From Leptospira sp. (GTDB taxonomy: Bacteria > Spirochaetota > Leptospiria > Leptospirales > Leptospiraceae): a stretch of DNA of 48,638 nt. How positions within the stretch are numbered: the stretch's first letter is position 1; every line of letters starts with the position of its first letter. Positions 17,770 to 25,710 of this stretch are shown here, piece by piece. The notes beneath the pieces were generated by a model. It was not told the origin of the DNA. It saw only the letters and a program-made list of their open reading frames with translations, and ran no database searches. The stretch lies in contig JAPZRK010000091.1 in assembly GCA_027531445.1 (NCBI GenBank), positions 1 to 48,638 of the forward strand, written 5' to 3'. The position numbers and the translations under genes are program-made.

Positions 17770-17844
17770 TATAGCTTTATTTTTTAGTTCCAAGCTGTCT
17801 GAAAAGTCGAAAATAGGGTAAGATTACGTTAAAAAGGAAGCTGA

Positions 17845-19725
17845 ATGGCCCTTGAAGAAATTCCCTTTTGGGAAGACAGACAGATTAAGAATTCTGCGAG
17901 AGATTCGAGCAAAAGCCTTATGGTTAGCCCGGATAAAATTTTCATTTTTCCCGTCGCCAAACCTATCTATCATTTAGTTGAAAATATCTGGCAATCTTTT
18001 ACCAACAAAATGGTTTCCTTAGTTCATTTTGACGATGAGCCAGTTTTTAGCTTTTCAATCTTTGAGGTCATTGACCAGGATCAAATGCGGATCGTAGCAA
18101 CCGCAACTCATTTCAAATTAAGAGAGATCGCCGAACGTCGTAAGATTCCAGGTATCGAAGATTATATGACCAAGGCAAGACCCATTCACTTGAGCGATCC
18201 AAGAAATGAGTCTGCAAGATTTATACAAAAATCAATAATTGACTTTAACAAAGGTTTAAGGCCTGAAATTCAAATTATCAATTTAAAAGAAGCCGAGATC
18301 CATCCGGAAAAAAGGATCTTACTCTCTGAAACTATGAATTATGCAATCGGACTTCCACTTTTCGTAAATGAAAGTCCTATCGGTATTTTATGGGGAATCA
18401 CAAAAGATCCAATTCCAGAAGATAAAATTAGACCATTAATGCTTCAGCTTTATTCACTTTTTGATGTAGTTGATTTTGTTGTTGGTAAGGAAGCAGAAAG
18501 CAGCAACGATTATTATATCGCACAAAAAAATATCGAAAAAGCAGATACAGTCTCTAACTCACGAAATCTTTTTTATACAACGACGAAAGATCAGAAGGAA
18601 CCTGTAACATCCATTATCTTCAAATCTCACCAATACAATAATGAGTATCGAATGGATGCTTCGTTCATTATTCCGACAACGGAAGGTTATGCGGTATCTT
18701 TAAAAAGTTTTACGCCAGAAAAGTTAAACAATTCTGGAAAAAATTTACTTTTAATTCCAGGATTTTTCTGTCGTCGTTCTGTGATGGATAAGCTCGGAAA
18801 AGAACTGGCATTAAAGTATGGATATCGAGTATTCCTTATGGACATGCGTGGTCGTTCGAAACAAACGATGCCAAAACATGGGAAAAAAGAAGGATGGACG
18901 GTCGACAATTATATCCAAGATGACTTTCCTGAAGTTTTAAGATGGATTCGTTGGCATTATAGAAGCGAAAAGACGGTTGTTATCGGACACAGTATGGGTG
19001 GAATGATCCCAAGATTTTACGCCTCTTCGTATGATATTATTAAAGATTTGAAAGACGAGTTCAATCTTCCTAATCCAGAAGAACATATCGCAGGTGTAGT
19101 CTCTATAACATCACCTAATTATATTAGCTTAAAATCAAACTTTATTGGGTTAGATACCATCAAAAAGGGATTTGGTATGATTCCTCATAAAATGATATCA
19201 GATATGATTTTGAGTATGGCTTCCTTTTCGATGCAAGCTACGATTCAAACAATCGATCTTAAAAAATTCTTTAAATTTCTTTTGAATTTGCATTCGAGCT
19301 TAAGGTCTTTTAGTTATAACATTGGCACTCGCGTTTTAACGATTAAAGACTTTGTTGGTTACAAAGAAATAACACCGCCCGAATGGTATTTTTTAATGGA
19401 AGACGTATTTTGTGAAGAATCTGTTTCCGTAATCATGCAGTTCTTTCAAAGCCAAATCTCCAATGAACAAAGCTTTTTATCCAATGACGGAAAAATAAAT
19501 TATTCCAAGAATTTTATCGATAACTTCAATCTACCTATATACAGTGTAGTCGGTACGATTGATCAAATCGTTCCTGAAGAATCGTTAAAAGACTTAGCAC
19601 TTTTAAAATCAGAGAATAAAGTAATCACGAAGTACGAACAAGGACATTTGGGGATCATATTTCACAACGACACAGTTAGAAAAATCTGTGAAGGTGTGAA
19701 CGATTGGATTCTGAAATTAAACTGA
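17845..19725 (+). CDS. GAF-like N-domain fused to alpha/beta hydrolase
   Basis: 626 residues. The N-terminal half (about 30-215) looks like a GAF-type sensory domain, with strands such as IGLPLFVNESPIGILWGI. The C-terminal half (about 265-626) is an alpha/beta hydrolase. The oxyanion region is LLLIPGFFCRRS, the nucleophile elbow is GHSMGG (S383), the Asp is in VGTIDQIVP and the His in EQGHLGI. It has no signal peptide, so it is probably cytoplasmic. Substrate candidates include acyl esters or polyhydroxyalkanoate-like polyesters, but nothing in the sequence decides. It diverges from thyX and converges with the SRPBCC gene 3 bp away. Confidence 0.82.
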   Translation: MALEEIPFWEDRQIKNSARDSSKSLMVSPDKIFIFPVAKPIYHLVENIWQSFTNKMVSLVHFDDEPVFSFSIFEVIDQDQMRIVATATHFKLREIAERRKIPGIEDYMTKARPIHLSDPRNESARFIQKSIIDFNKGLRPEIQIINLKEAEIHPEKRILLSETMNYAIGLPLFVNESPIGILWGITKDPIPEDKIRPLMLQLYSLFDVVDFVVGKEAESSNDYYIAQKNIEKADTVSNSRNLFYTTTKDQKEPVTSIIFKSHQYNNEYRMDASFIIPTTEGYAVSLKSFTPEKLNNSGKNLLLIPGFFCRRSVMDKLGKELALKYGYRVFLMDMRGRSKQTMPKHGKKEGWTVDNYIQDDFPEVLRWIRWHYRSEKTVVIGHSMGGMIPRFYASSYDIIKDLKDEFNLPNPEEHIAGVVSITSPNYISLKSNFIGLDTIKKGFGMIPHKMISDMILSMASFSMQATIQTIDLKKFFKFLLNLHSSLRSFSYNIGTRVLTIKDFVGYKEITPPEWYFLMEDVFCEESVSVIMQFFQSQISNEQSFLSNDGKINYSKNFIDNFNLPIYSVVGTIDQIVPEESLKDLALLKSENKVITKYEQGHLGIIFHNDTVRKICEGVNDWILKLN

Positions 19726-19728
19726 TTT

Positions 19729-20256
19729 TTATCTTCCTGCTTTAAAATGATTTTGAATCATTGCCAACTCTTGCTGGAGAGTACTATCTCTCCCAGCAAG
19801 AAAGTAAGCACCCCGAATCAGTGGGCTTTTAATCTCCGATCTTTCTGTCACAGTTATCGTCGTGATGCCATGCTGTTCGCTTAACTCGTAAGTCCATTTT
19901 CCACGGATTTTGTATGATGAATCGATGAGTTGGACTTCCAATTTTTGGTTAGGAATGGTTTCCCCTCTTTGGAAAGTCATATATCCTCCCATTTCCGTTA
20001 GCTCCTTCCACTTGATGGGAATCGAAGTGGCCGGATCTAATTCCATAATTTCCACTTGAATAACGTCCTTTCGGCGATTGGGAATATCTTTGAAATCAAC
20101 TAAAAACGTCCAAATTTCAGCTCTTGGAACATTCAGCGATCCAGAAATTGAATGTTTATATTCCACTTCCTGGACGAATCCAATACCTAAAAATGTGGCA
20201 ACGAGGCAGAGTAAAATGAGTGAAATTCCAAACGAAATTTTTAGTGTTCTTGGCAT
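19729..20256 (-). CDS. Membrane-anchored SRPBCC-like protein
   Basis: 175 residues with one N-terminal hydrophobic helix (residues 9-30), then a domain with the SRPBCC (START-like polyketide cyclase) pattern: an opening strand and helix SGSLNVPRAEIWTFLVDFKDIPNRRKD, central antiparallel strands, and a long C-terminal helix. It probably binds a hydrophobic ligand at the periplasmic face of the inner membrane. No catalytic residue is obvious. Its start is 51 bp from the divergent SnoaL-like gene. Confidence 0.72.
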   Translation of the reverse strand: MPRTLKISFGISLILLCLVATFLGIGFVQEVEYKHSISGSLNVPRAEIWTFLVDFKDIPNRRKDVIQVEIMELDPATSIPIKWKELTEMGGYMTFQRGETIPNQKLEVQLIDSSYKIRGKWTYELSEQHGITTITVTERSEIKSPLIRGAYFLAGRDSTLQQELAMIQNHFKAGR

Positions 20257-20307
20257 ATTTTTTATTCTTGCAGATTCGATTGTTTGGCAAGAAACTTAAT
20301 TCCCACA

Positions 20308-20784
20308 ATGAACTCGAACGAAGAATTAATCACAAAGTTTTATACCGCATTCCAATCAAAAGATGGGAATACAATGGCTAGTTCCTACCATGCCGATGCT
20401 GAGTTTTCGGATCCAGCCTTTCAAAACCTAAAAGGGAAAGAAGTTGGTGCCATGTGGCAAATGTTAGTGGAAAGAGGACAGAATCTCAGCATTCGATTCT
20501 CGAATGTAAAAGCGGATGATAATAAGGGATCGGCAGATTGGGAGGCGGACTATAGTTTTAGCAAAACTGGTAGAATGGTATATAACAAGATTCATGCAGA
20601 GTTCACTTTCCAAGACGGAAAAATCAAAACACACAAAGACTCTTTTAACTTTTGGAAATGGACGAGTATGGCACTTGGACCTATAGGCACTCTATTAGGT
20701 TGGTTACCGATGATCCAAAACAAGGTTCGCAAAGAAGCAATGACTGGTCTTGCGATGTATATGAAACGGAAAAAAATTAGCTAA
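20308..20784 (+). CDS. SnoaL/NTF2-like protein
   Basis: 158 residues from the ATG at 20308. A TTG at 20284 would add eight residues, but the ATG matches the usual family start (NEELITKFYTAFQSKDGNTM). The cone-shaped NTF2-like fold is suggested by this opening helix pair and by YHADAEFSDPAF, WEADYSF, MVYNKIHAEFTFQDGKI and DSFNFWKW. Such proteins act as isomerases, cyclases or ligand carriers. The C-terminal part (GPIGTLLGWLPM) is hydrophobic. The substrate is unknown. It ends 15 bp before the convergent rhodanese stop. Confidence 0.78.
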   Translation: MNSNEELITKFYTAFQSKDGNTMASSYHADAEFSDPAFQNLKGKEVGAMWQMLVERGQNLSIRFSNVKADDNKGSADWEADYSFSKTGRMVYNKIHAEFTFQDGKIKTHKDSFNFWKWTSMALGPIGTLLGWLPMIQNKVRKEAMTGLAMYMKRKKIS

Positions 20785-20791
20785 AACAACT

Positions 20792-20828
20792 CAGGTGGTC
20801 TATTTCGGCATGTTTGAGAGACCACCTG
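20792..20828. terminator. Hairpin between convergent genes
   Basis: A 10-bp perfect inverted repeat (CAGGTGGTCT / AGACCACCTG) with a 17-base loop spans the end of the rhodanese gene, next to the convergent SnoaL-like stop. It could terminate transcription from both sides. The T-tract is poor on both strands, so Rho-independent function is uncertain. Confidence 0.4.
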
Positions 20829-21153
20829 CATTCGTTACATTTGTAAATCCGATAGATTCCAGGAAGGATTTTGCACTTCCACTCCTTCCACCCGATGCGC
20901 AATATACTATGATCGGATTTTCTTTTCCACCAAACTCATCCACACGCTTTTGAACTTGATCGACTGGTATGTTGATTGCGCCAGGGTAATGACCAGATTG
21001 GTATTCAGCCACTGACCTAACATCCACAATAAGAGCGCCATTTTCAATCATACCTTTTACCTTACCTGAATCTGCAGACAATGCCGTACGAAAACGATTT
21101 ACCAATAAGAGGAGGACAACCAGACCGGCTGCGATTAAAACATATTTGTTCAT
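20800..21153 (-). CDS. Membrane-anchored rhodanese-like sulfurtransferase
   Basis: 117 residues. An N-terminal membrane helix (residues 3-19) is followed by a single rhodanese domain with LIVDVRSVAEYQSGHYPGAINIP and the active-site loop CASGGR (C85). The loop would carry a persulfide. The catalytic part probably faces the periplasm. Family members move sulfane sulfur, and the acceptor here is unknown. The start overlaps the HisI-like gene by 4 bp (ATGA), making it the last gene of the metG-cyclase-HisI-like run. Confidence 0.9.
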   Translation of the reverse strand: MNKYVLIAAGLVVLLLLVNRFRTALSADSGKVKGMIENGALIVDVRSVAEYQSGHYPGAINIPVDQVQKRVDEFGGKENPIIVYCASGGRSGSAKSFLESIGFTNVTNAGGLSNMPK

Positions 21154-21761
21154 TTCTGACCTAACTTATCTTTATAGACGAATAATAATTGATGATCGTT
21201 TAAAATCTGCCTAAAAAAACAAGAGTAGTATCCTGTGTGACATGCGGCGCCCGTCTGATCTGCTATATAGATCATGTAGAATGGTTCTAAACAAATATGG
21301 ACTTCGATTAATTTTTGTATATGACCTGATTCTTCGCCTTTAATCCACTTTTTGTCTCGAGATCTACTATAATAAGTTCCTAATCCTGATGACAAAGACT
21401 GCTCAATCGTTTCAGGTTTCCCCCATGCAAACATCAAGGGATTTCCATTCCGATCAAAACTAATGATCGGAAATAAATCAGGTGCTTTCGAAATAATGTC
21501 AGTTATTAGATTGGGATCGGACAATGGGTCAGTTTGTCTCCAAATCAATGATGTTGCATCGATTTGTTGTAAATCATCTTTAACGATGATAAATGCATCG
21601 TCATCGCAATCCTTAAAGATCATTCCTTCTGAATTTAACAAAGTCTGATCTATGAGTTCCGAACTAGATTCCGATGTATGTAAATCTAACTTCATTCGAA
21701 ATGAATCATTTTTCTGACGATGCAATACCAAAATAGATTTTGTCAAAATATTCATAAACAT
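21150..21761 (-). CDS. HisI-like (phosphoribosyl-AMP cyclohydrolase) protein with altered metal site
   Basis: 203 residues, longer than HisI (about 110-140). Residues about 95-190 match HisI: LFPIISFDRNGNPLMFAWG, YYSRSRDKKWIKGEESGH (130-147) and ACHTGYYSCFFR (173-184). The zinc-type Cys are kept (C157, C174, C181). The DCDXD magnesium motif is replaced by ICLEP at 156-160. A close look-alike, DCDDDAF, sits instead at residues 51-57 in the extra N-terminal region. HisI hydrolyses PR-AMP in histidine synthesis. Whether this protein does so, or uses the displaced acidic motif, is open. It starts 8 bp after the cyclase stop. Confidence 0.75.
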   Translation of the reverse strand: MFMNILTKSILVLHRQKNDSFRMKLDLHTSESSSELIDQTLLNSEGMIFKDCDDDAFIIVKDDLQQIDATSLIWRQTDPLSDPNLITDIISKAPDLFPIISFDRNGNPLMFAWGKPETIEQSLSSGLGTYYSRSRDKKWIKGEESGHIQKLIEVHICLEPFYMIYIADQTGAACHTGYYSCFFRQILNDHQLLFVYKDKLGQK

Positions 21762-21769
21762 TTACCTCG

Positions 21770-23062
21770 TCACACCGGCTCAACAGAAAATATTTCAATC
21801 GGTTTCATCTTTTCGCGTAACACGTGATTACCGAGAGAAGTAAATTGAGCCTTAAGGTCTGAAATATCCGAGACAGCAGATAAAATCTCCTTTGAGATCA
21901 GGAATGATTTCTTTAGATCCTTGCCTAAGGCCTCGATTCGACTCGCACTGTTGACTGTATCACCGATAACAGTATATTCTAATCTACTGGAAATACCAAC
22001 ATTGCCTACAATTGCAGGTCCGTAGTGTATTCCTATCCTGATATTGATCGGAGAAAGTTGATCCTTAAGACGTTCACTATTCCATTCTTTTAGATTTTGT
22101 TTCATCTCAATTCCAGCTTTGATTGCGTTTTTGGAATCGTGAGGACTTGGAATGGGTGTCCCAAATGTTACCATCATCCCATCACCAATAAACTTGTCTA
22201 AAGAGCCAGAGTTTTGAAAAACAACATCTAACATACGTTTATGATACTCTGCAAGGGTTGCCATGGTAGACTCTGCACCAATAGTTTCGGACAACTGCGT
22301 AAAACCTTCAATATCACAAAATAGGACTGCAACCTGTTGCTCTTTACCGCCGGCTTTGAAAAAACTATCCTCTTGGGAACTTATCTCTGCTACAATTTTG
22401 GGTGAAAAATAACGAGACAATTGATTGGATTTCAACTCATTCGCAACAGCACTAAATAGAGTTTTTCGTACTTGAAATGTTAGGTAGGCTAATACAAAAC
22501 CTAGAATCCCGACGATTCCCATTCCCATAATATAACTATTAACATGTGCAGAGTTACCCAACAATGCTTCTTTAAAACTTTCAGTACTTTGAAAACGTGG
22601 GTCGGCCTGTGCATATAGCAAAATAAACGACTGACTGATCACAACGCCCAAAGCATAGAGCAATGGATAAACTGGTTGCATTGTGAAGGCATTCATTAAA
22701 AGAATTGCATAAATAAAAGTGTGAGTGTATGTTTTTACTAGATAAGTTCGAGGAACGACATCACCACCGACCGAGTTGTACCAGATAAATGGCAATGCGG
22801 TAATAATGGCAATATCAATCAACACACAAAGAATACCAATTGGAATTACCAATTTGTTCTTTTTCAATAGTTTAAGTAACAAATAAAGAATAACAATCGT
22901 ACTTATATTGATCGAAGTAACAGATACTATTTCGGAAAGAGAATTGGCTATAAAAAAGGTGAGTATGGCCGAGAGTAAGGCGACAAAAATTTTGCCATAC
23001 AAACTAATTTTGATACCATTGATTTCCTTTTCTCTTAAAATGATCTCTGTTTTGCTTAGCAT
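21770..23062 (-). CDS. Class III adenylate/guanylate cyclase with six membrane helices
   Basis: 430 residues. About six transmembrane helices span residues 20-200, with a possible periplasmic loop near 150-170. A cytoplasmic linker follows (RYFSPKIVAEI, the usual pre-cyclase segment), then a class III catalytic domain at about 240-430. The metal-binding Asp are in FCDIEGFT (D250) and FIGDGMMVTFG (D294). The transition-state region is IGDTVNSASRIE. The enzyme makes cAMP or cGMP from ATP or GTP, and the substrate-specifying residues are not clear to me. It starts 8 bp after metG ends and is followed 8 bp later by the HisI-like gene. Confidence 0.92.
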   Translation of the reverse strand: MLSKTEIILREKEINGIKISLYGKIFVALLSAILTFFIANSLSEIVSVTSINISTIVILYLLLKLLKKNKLVIPIGILCVLIDIAIITALPFIWYNSVGGDVVPRTYLVKTYTHTFIYAILLMNAFTMQPVYPLLYALGVVISQSFILLYAQADPRFQSTESFKEALLGNSAHVNSYIMGMGIVGILGFVLAYLTFQVRKTLFSAVANELKSNQLSRYFSPKIVAEISSQEDSFFKAGGKEQQVAVLFCDIEGFTQLSETIGAESTMATLAEYHKRMLDVVFQNSGSLDKFIGDGMMVTFGTPIPSPHDSKNAIKAGIEMKQNLKEWNSERLKDQLSPINIRIGIHYGPAIVGNVGISSRLEYTVIGDTVNSASRIEALGKDLKKSFLISKEILSAVSDISDLKAQFTSLGNHVLREKMKPIEIFSVEPV

Positions 23063-23070
23063 ACAAATAC

Positions 23071-25095
23071 TTACTTTAGAAGATCACCTGGATTTGCATC
23101 TCTGTCAGGAACAAACAATGACAAGGTAGAATCTTTACCAGAAGCAAGTAACATTGCTTCAGAAAGACCGAACTTCATTTGTCTTGGCTTTAAATTCGCA
23201 ACCACTACCACCTTCTTGCCTAATAAGTCTTCTGGTTTGTAAGCGGATTTGATTCCTGCGAAGACATTCTTGATTCCTTTGTCTCCCAAATCCACTTTTA
23301 CATTTAAAAGTTTATCGGCTCCTTCAACGTGATTGGCTTCTCGAATCAACCCAACTCTTAGTTCTACCTTCGTCAGTTCATCGATTGTGATCGTACCGGA
23401 TTCTGAAATTTGATTATCTGTTTTTGTATCCAATGTTATGGTTTCCTTTTGTACTTTTTCAAATGCTTCCTTGGTTTCCTGAATCATAAGTTGAATGTTC
23501 TTTTCTTCAACTCGCTTTGAGAGCATCACATAACTTGCCAATTGAATATTTTCAAGAACAACTTCAATATTAGTAAAATTTAATTCACTTAGTTGATAAA
23601 GTTTTCTTACTTCCTCACTGATTTTAGGTGTGACAGGAGAAAGATATGTAAATAAAATTTTTGCACAATTGCTCGAAACGGTTACCACTTCTCTAGCTTT
23701 TTCTGGATCGGTTTTGATCAAGTTCCATGGAGCGTAATCATTTACATATTTGTTAACTTTATCACCGAGAGAAGTAATCTCCCTCATAACTTTCGAATAG
23801 TTACGTGATTGATAAGCGTTTACAATCTCCTCTTTTCTCGATAGGAGCTCTGCTAACAGCTCTTTACCTTCGGAGGATAAGGTACCGAGTCTTCTATCTA
23901 ACTTATCTAGTATACTCGTTGATACTCTGGAAACAAGATTTACTAGGTTTCCGATTAAATCGGAATTTACACGCGAAATAAAATCATCAAAGGAAATGTC
24001 GACATCTTCCATTCCGTTTCCCAGTCGACAAGCGAGATAGAATCTAAAATGTTCCGGATCCAGATAACGGATAAATGTCGATGCATTTATAAAAGTGCCT
24101 CTAGACTTGGACATTTTTTCGCCATTGACCGTCAAAAATCCATGAACGTTTAATTGTTCGGGAGTTTTGTAACCCGACCCCATCAACATGGCAGGCCAAA
24201 ATAATCCATGAAAGTATAAGATATCTTTTCCTACGAAATGGACAATTTCACCTGTACCATCTTTCCAATATTCGTTGAATCGTTTTTCATCTTTAAAATA
24301 ATTCATCGATGACGCCATATAGCCGATAGGTGCATCTAGCCATACATAGAAAAACTTATTTTCTTCACCAGGAATCGCAAAACCAAAATAAGGACCATCA
24401 CGACTGATATCCCATTCTTGAAGTCCTGAATGAAACCATTCTTGCAATTTTTTCTGCGCGCCCTCATTCAATCTATCGCCGGCTTCCATCCATGTTTTCA
24501 ATTGATCTTGAAAGTCTTGTAACTTAAAGAACAAATGTTTTGATTCTTTTAAAACTGGTGTATTACCACAAATCGAACAATAAGAATCTTTTAGGTCTTT
24601 GGGCGTATAACTGGTACCACACGACTCGCAGGAGTCACCGTATTGATCTTTAGCTCCGCATTTTGGACATGTTCCCTTAATAAACCGATCAGGCAAAAAC
24701 ATCTTATCATGTTCGCAATACGATTGTTCAATATTCCTCGAGGAGATATGTCCTTTTTCCTTTAAAGTCAGATAAATTTTTTCAGAAAACATTTTGTTTT
24801 CTTCTGAATTCGTTGTATAGTAGTTATCATACTCTACTAAAAAGGCTGTTAGGTCTTTATAGTGTTCCTTTTGGACTTCCTCAATGAGGGCCTCTGGTGT
24901 CTTACCCAGTTTCTTTGCGGCAATCATTATGGGAGTGCCGTGAGTATCATCAGCGCAGAAGAAATGACACTCGTTGCCTATTTTCTTTTGGAATCTAACC
25001 CAGATATCAGTCTGAACTGCTTCCAAAATATGACCCAAATGAATGGAGCCATTGGCATAAGGAAGCGCACTTGTTACTAAAATTTTTTTCGCCAT
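23071..25095 (-). CDS. metG: Methionyl-tRNA synthetase
   Basis: 674 residues from the ATG at 25095, which has GGAG about 9 bases upstream; the frame continues 10 codons further but without a ribosome site. The HIGH motif appears as HLGH (19-22), and KMSKS at 327-331. The zinc-binding knuckle has C143, C146, C156 and C159, plus a second pair in CSICG. The anticodon-binding helical domain follows. The C-terminal 110 residues are a tRNA-binding (EMAP/Trbp111-like) domain starting at TIDELTKVELRVG. The enzyme charges tRNA-Met for initiation and elongation. It heads an operon with the cyclase, HisI-like and rhodanese genes. Confidence 0.97.
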   Translation of the reverse strand: MAKKILVTSALPYANGSIHLGHILEAVQTDIWVRFQKKIGNECHFFCADDTHGTPIMIAAKKLGKTPEALIEEVQKEHYKDLTAFLVEYDNYYTTNSEENKMFSEKIYLTLKEKGHISSRNIEQSYCEHDKMFLPDRFIKGTCPKCGAKDQYGDSCESCGTSYTPKDLKDSYCSICGNTPVLKESKHLFFKLQDFQDQLKTWMEAGDRLNEGAQKKLQEWFHSGLQEWDISRDGPYFGFAIPGEENKFFYVWLDAPIGYMASSMNYFKDEKRFNEYWKDGTGEIVHFVGKDILYFHGLFWPAMLMGSGYKTPEQLNVHGFLTVNGEKMSKSRGTFINASTFIRYLDPEHFRFYLACRLGNGMEDVDISFDDFISRVNSDLIGNLVNLVSRVSTSILDKLDRRLGTLSSEGKELLAELLSRKEEIVNAYQSRNYSKVMREITSLGDKVNKYVNDYAPWNLIKTDPEKAREVVTVSSNCAKILFTYLSPVTPKISEEVRKLYQLSELNFTNIEVVLENIQLASYVMLSKRVEEKNIQLMIQETKEAFEKVQKETITLDTKTDNQISESGTITIDELTKVELRVGLIREANHVEGADKLLNVKVDLGDKGIKNVFAGIKSAYKPEDLLGKKVVVVANLKPRQMKFGLSEAMLLASGKDSTLSLFVPDRDANPGDLLK

Positions 25096-25215
25096 AAATA
25101 TTAGCTCCAATTTCTTTTGTATCACATCGGATTCAGCCTATTTTTAAGAAAATTTGAGAAAAGTTTTCAAAAATGAAGTTGAACAGTTTTTTTCATAAAT
25201 TATTCTCAGGAGGCT

Positions 25216-25710
25216 ATGCCAAAGAAAATTCTACAAAACATCAAAGAAGGAAAGGCTCATAAAAAAGCACATTCCCCTTCCCTCACTCCAGCAAATGGGC
25301 TAGAGGATGATCTTCATATTGAATCTGCAAAAATCTTGGTTAGTCTTTGGTCTTATGCCTGCAATGTCGACGGTCAATTGAAAAAGGGAGAGGGAGAACT
25401 CGTCGGTGAACTGGTCAACGTACTCTTTGAGCCAGATTGCCTTTTGTCAGAATATAGAGATCGTAAAAAGGAAGTCCTTTCTCTACTATCAGACACTTTC
25501 GACAATCCACTTCCGATGAAAACCGTAGCAAAATCCGTCCTCGGCAATGACCAATACTGCCTTAATTTTTTCGAGGATGCAGTCTGTATCGTAGCGAGCG
25601 ATGGAAATTTAAATCCCCTTGAAGTCGATTTTCTGAACGAACTTGCGGTGGAACTTCAAATATCTCCTATGGACAAACATCAGGTTGAAAAAAAATATTT
25701 GGGCACTTAA
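25216..25710 (+). CDS. TerB-like protein
   Basis: 164 residues. A basic N-terminus is followed by two similar helical blocks: ILVSLWSYACNVDGQLKKGEGELVGEL and FFEDAVCIVASDGNLNPLEVDFLNEL. Their acidic D-G-X-L-X-X-X-E loops are typical of TerB/DjlA-N-like domains, which may bind a metal in these loops. TerB-like proteins often accompany stress or membrane-associated systems. A ribosome site, CAGGAGG, lies 7 bases before the ATG. The 3' end overlaps the start of the large Tim44-like gene, suggesting coupled expression. Confidence 0.75.
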   Translation: MPKKILQNIKEGKAHKKAHSPSLTPANGLEDDLHIESAKILVSLWSYACNVDGQLKKGEGELVGELVNVLFEPDCLLSEYRDRKKEVLSLLSDTFDNPLPMKTVAKSVLGNDQYCLNFFEDAVCIVASDGNLNPLEVDFLNELAVELQISPMDKHQVEKKYLGT

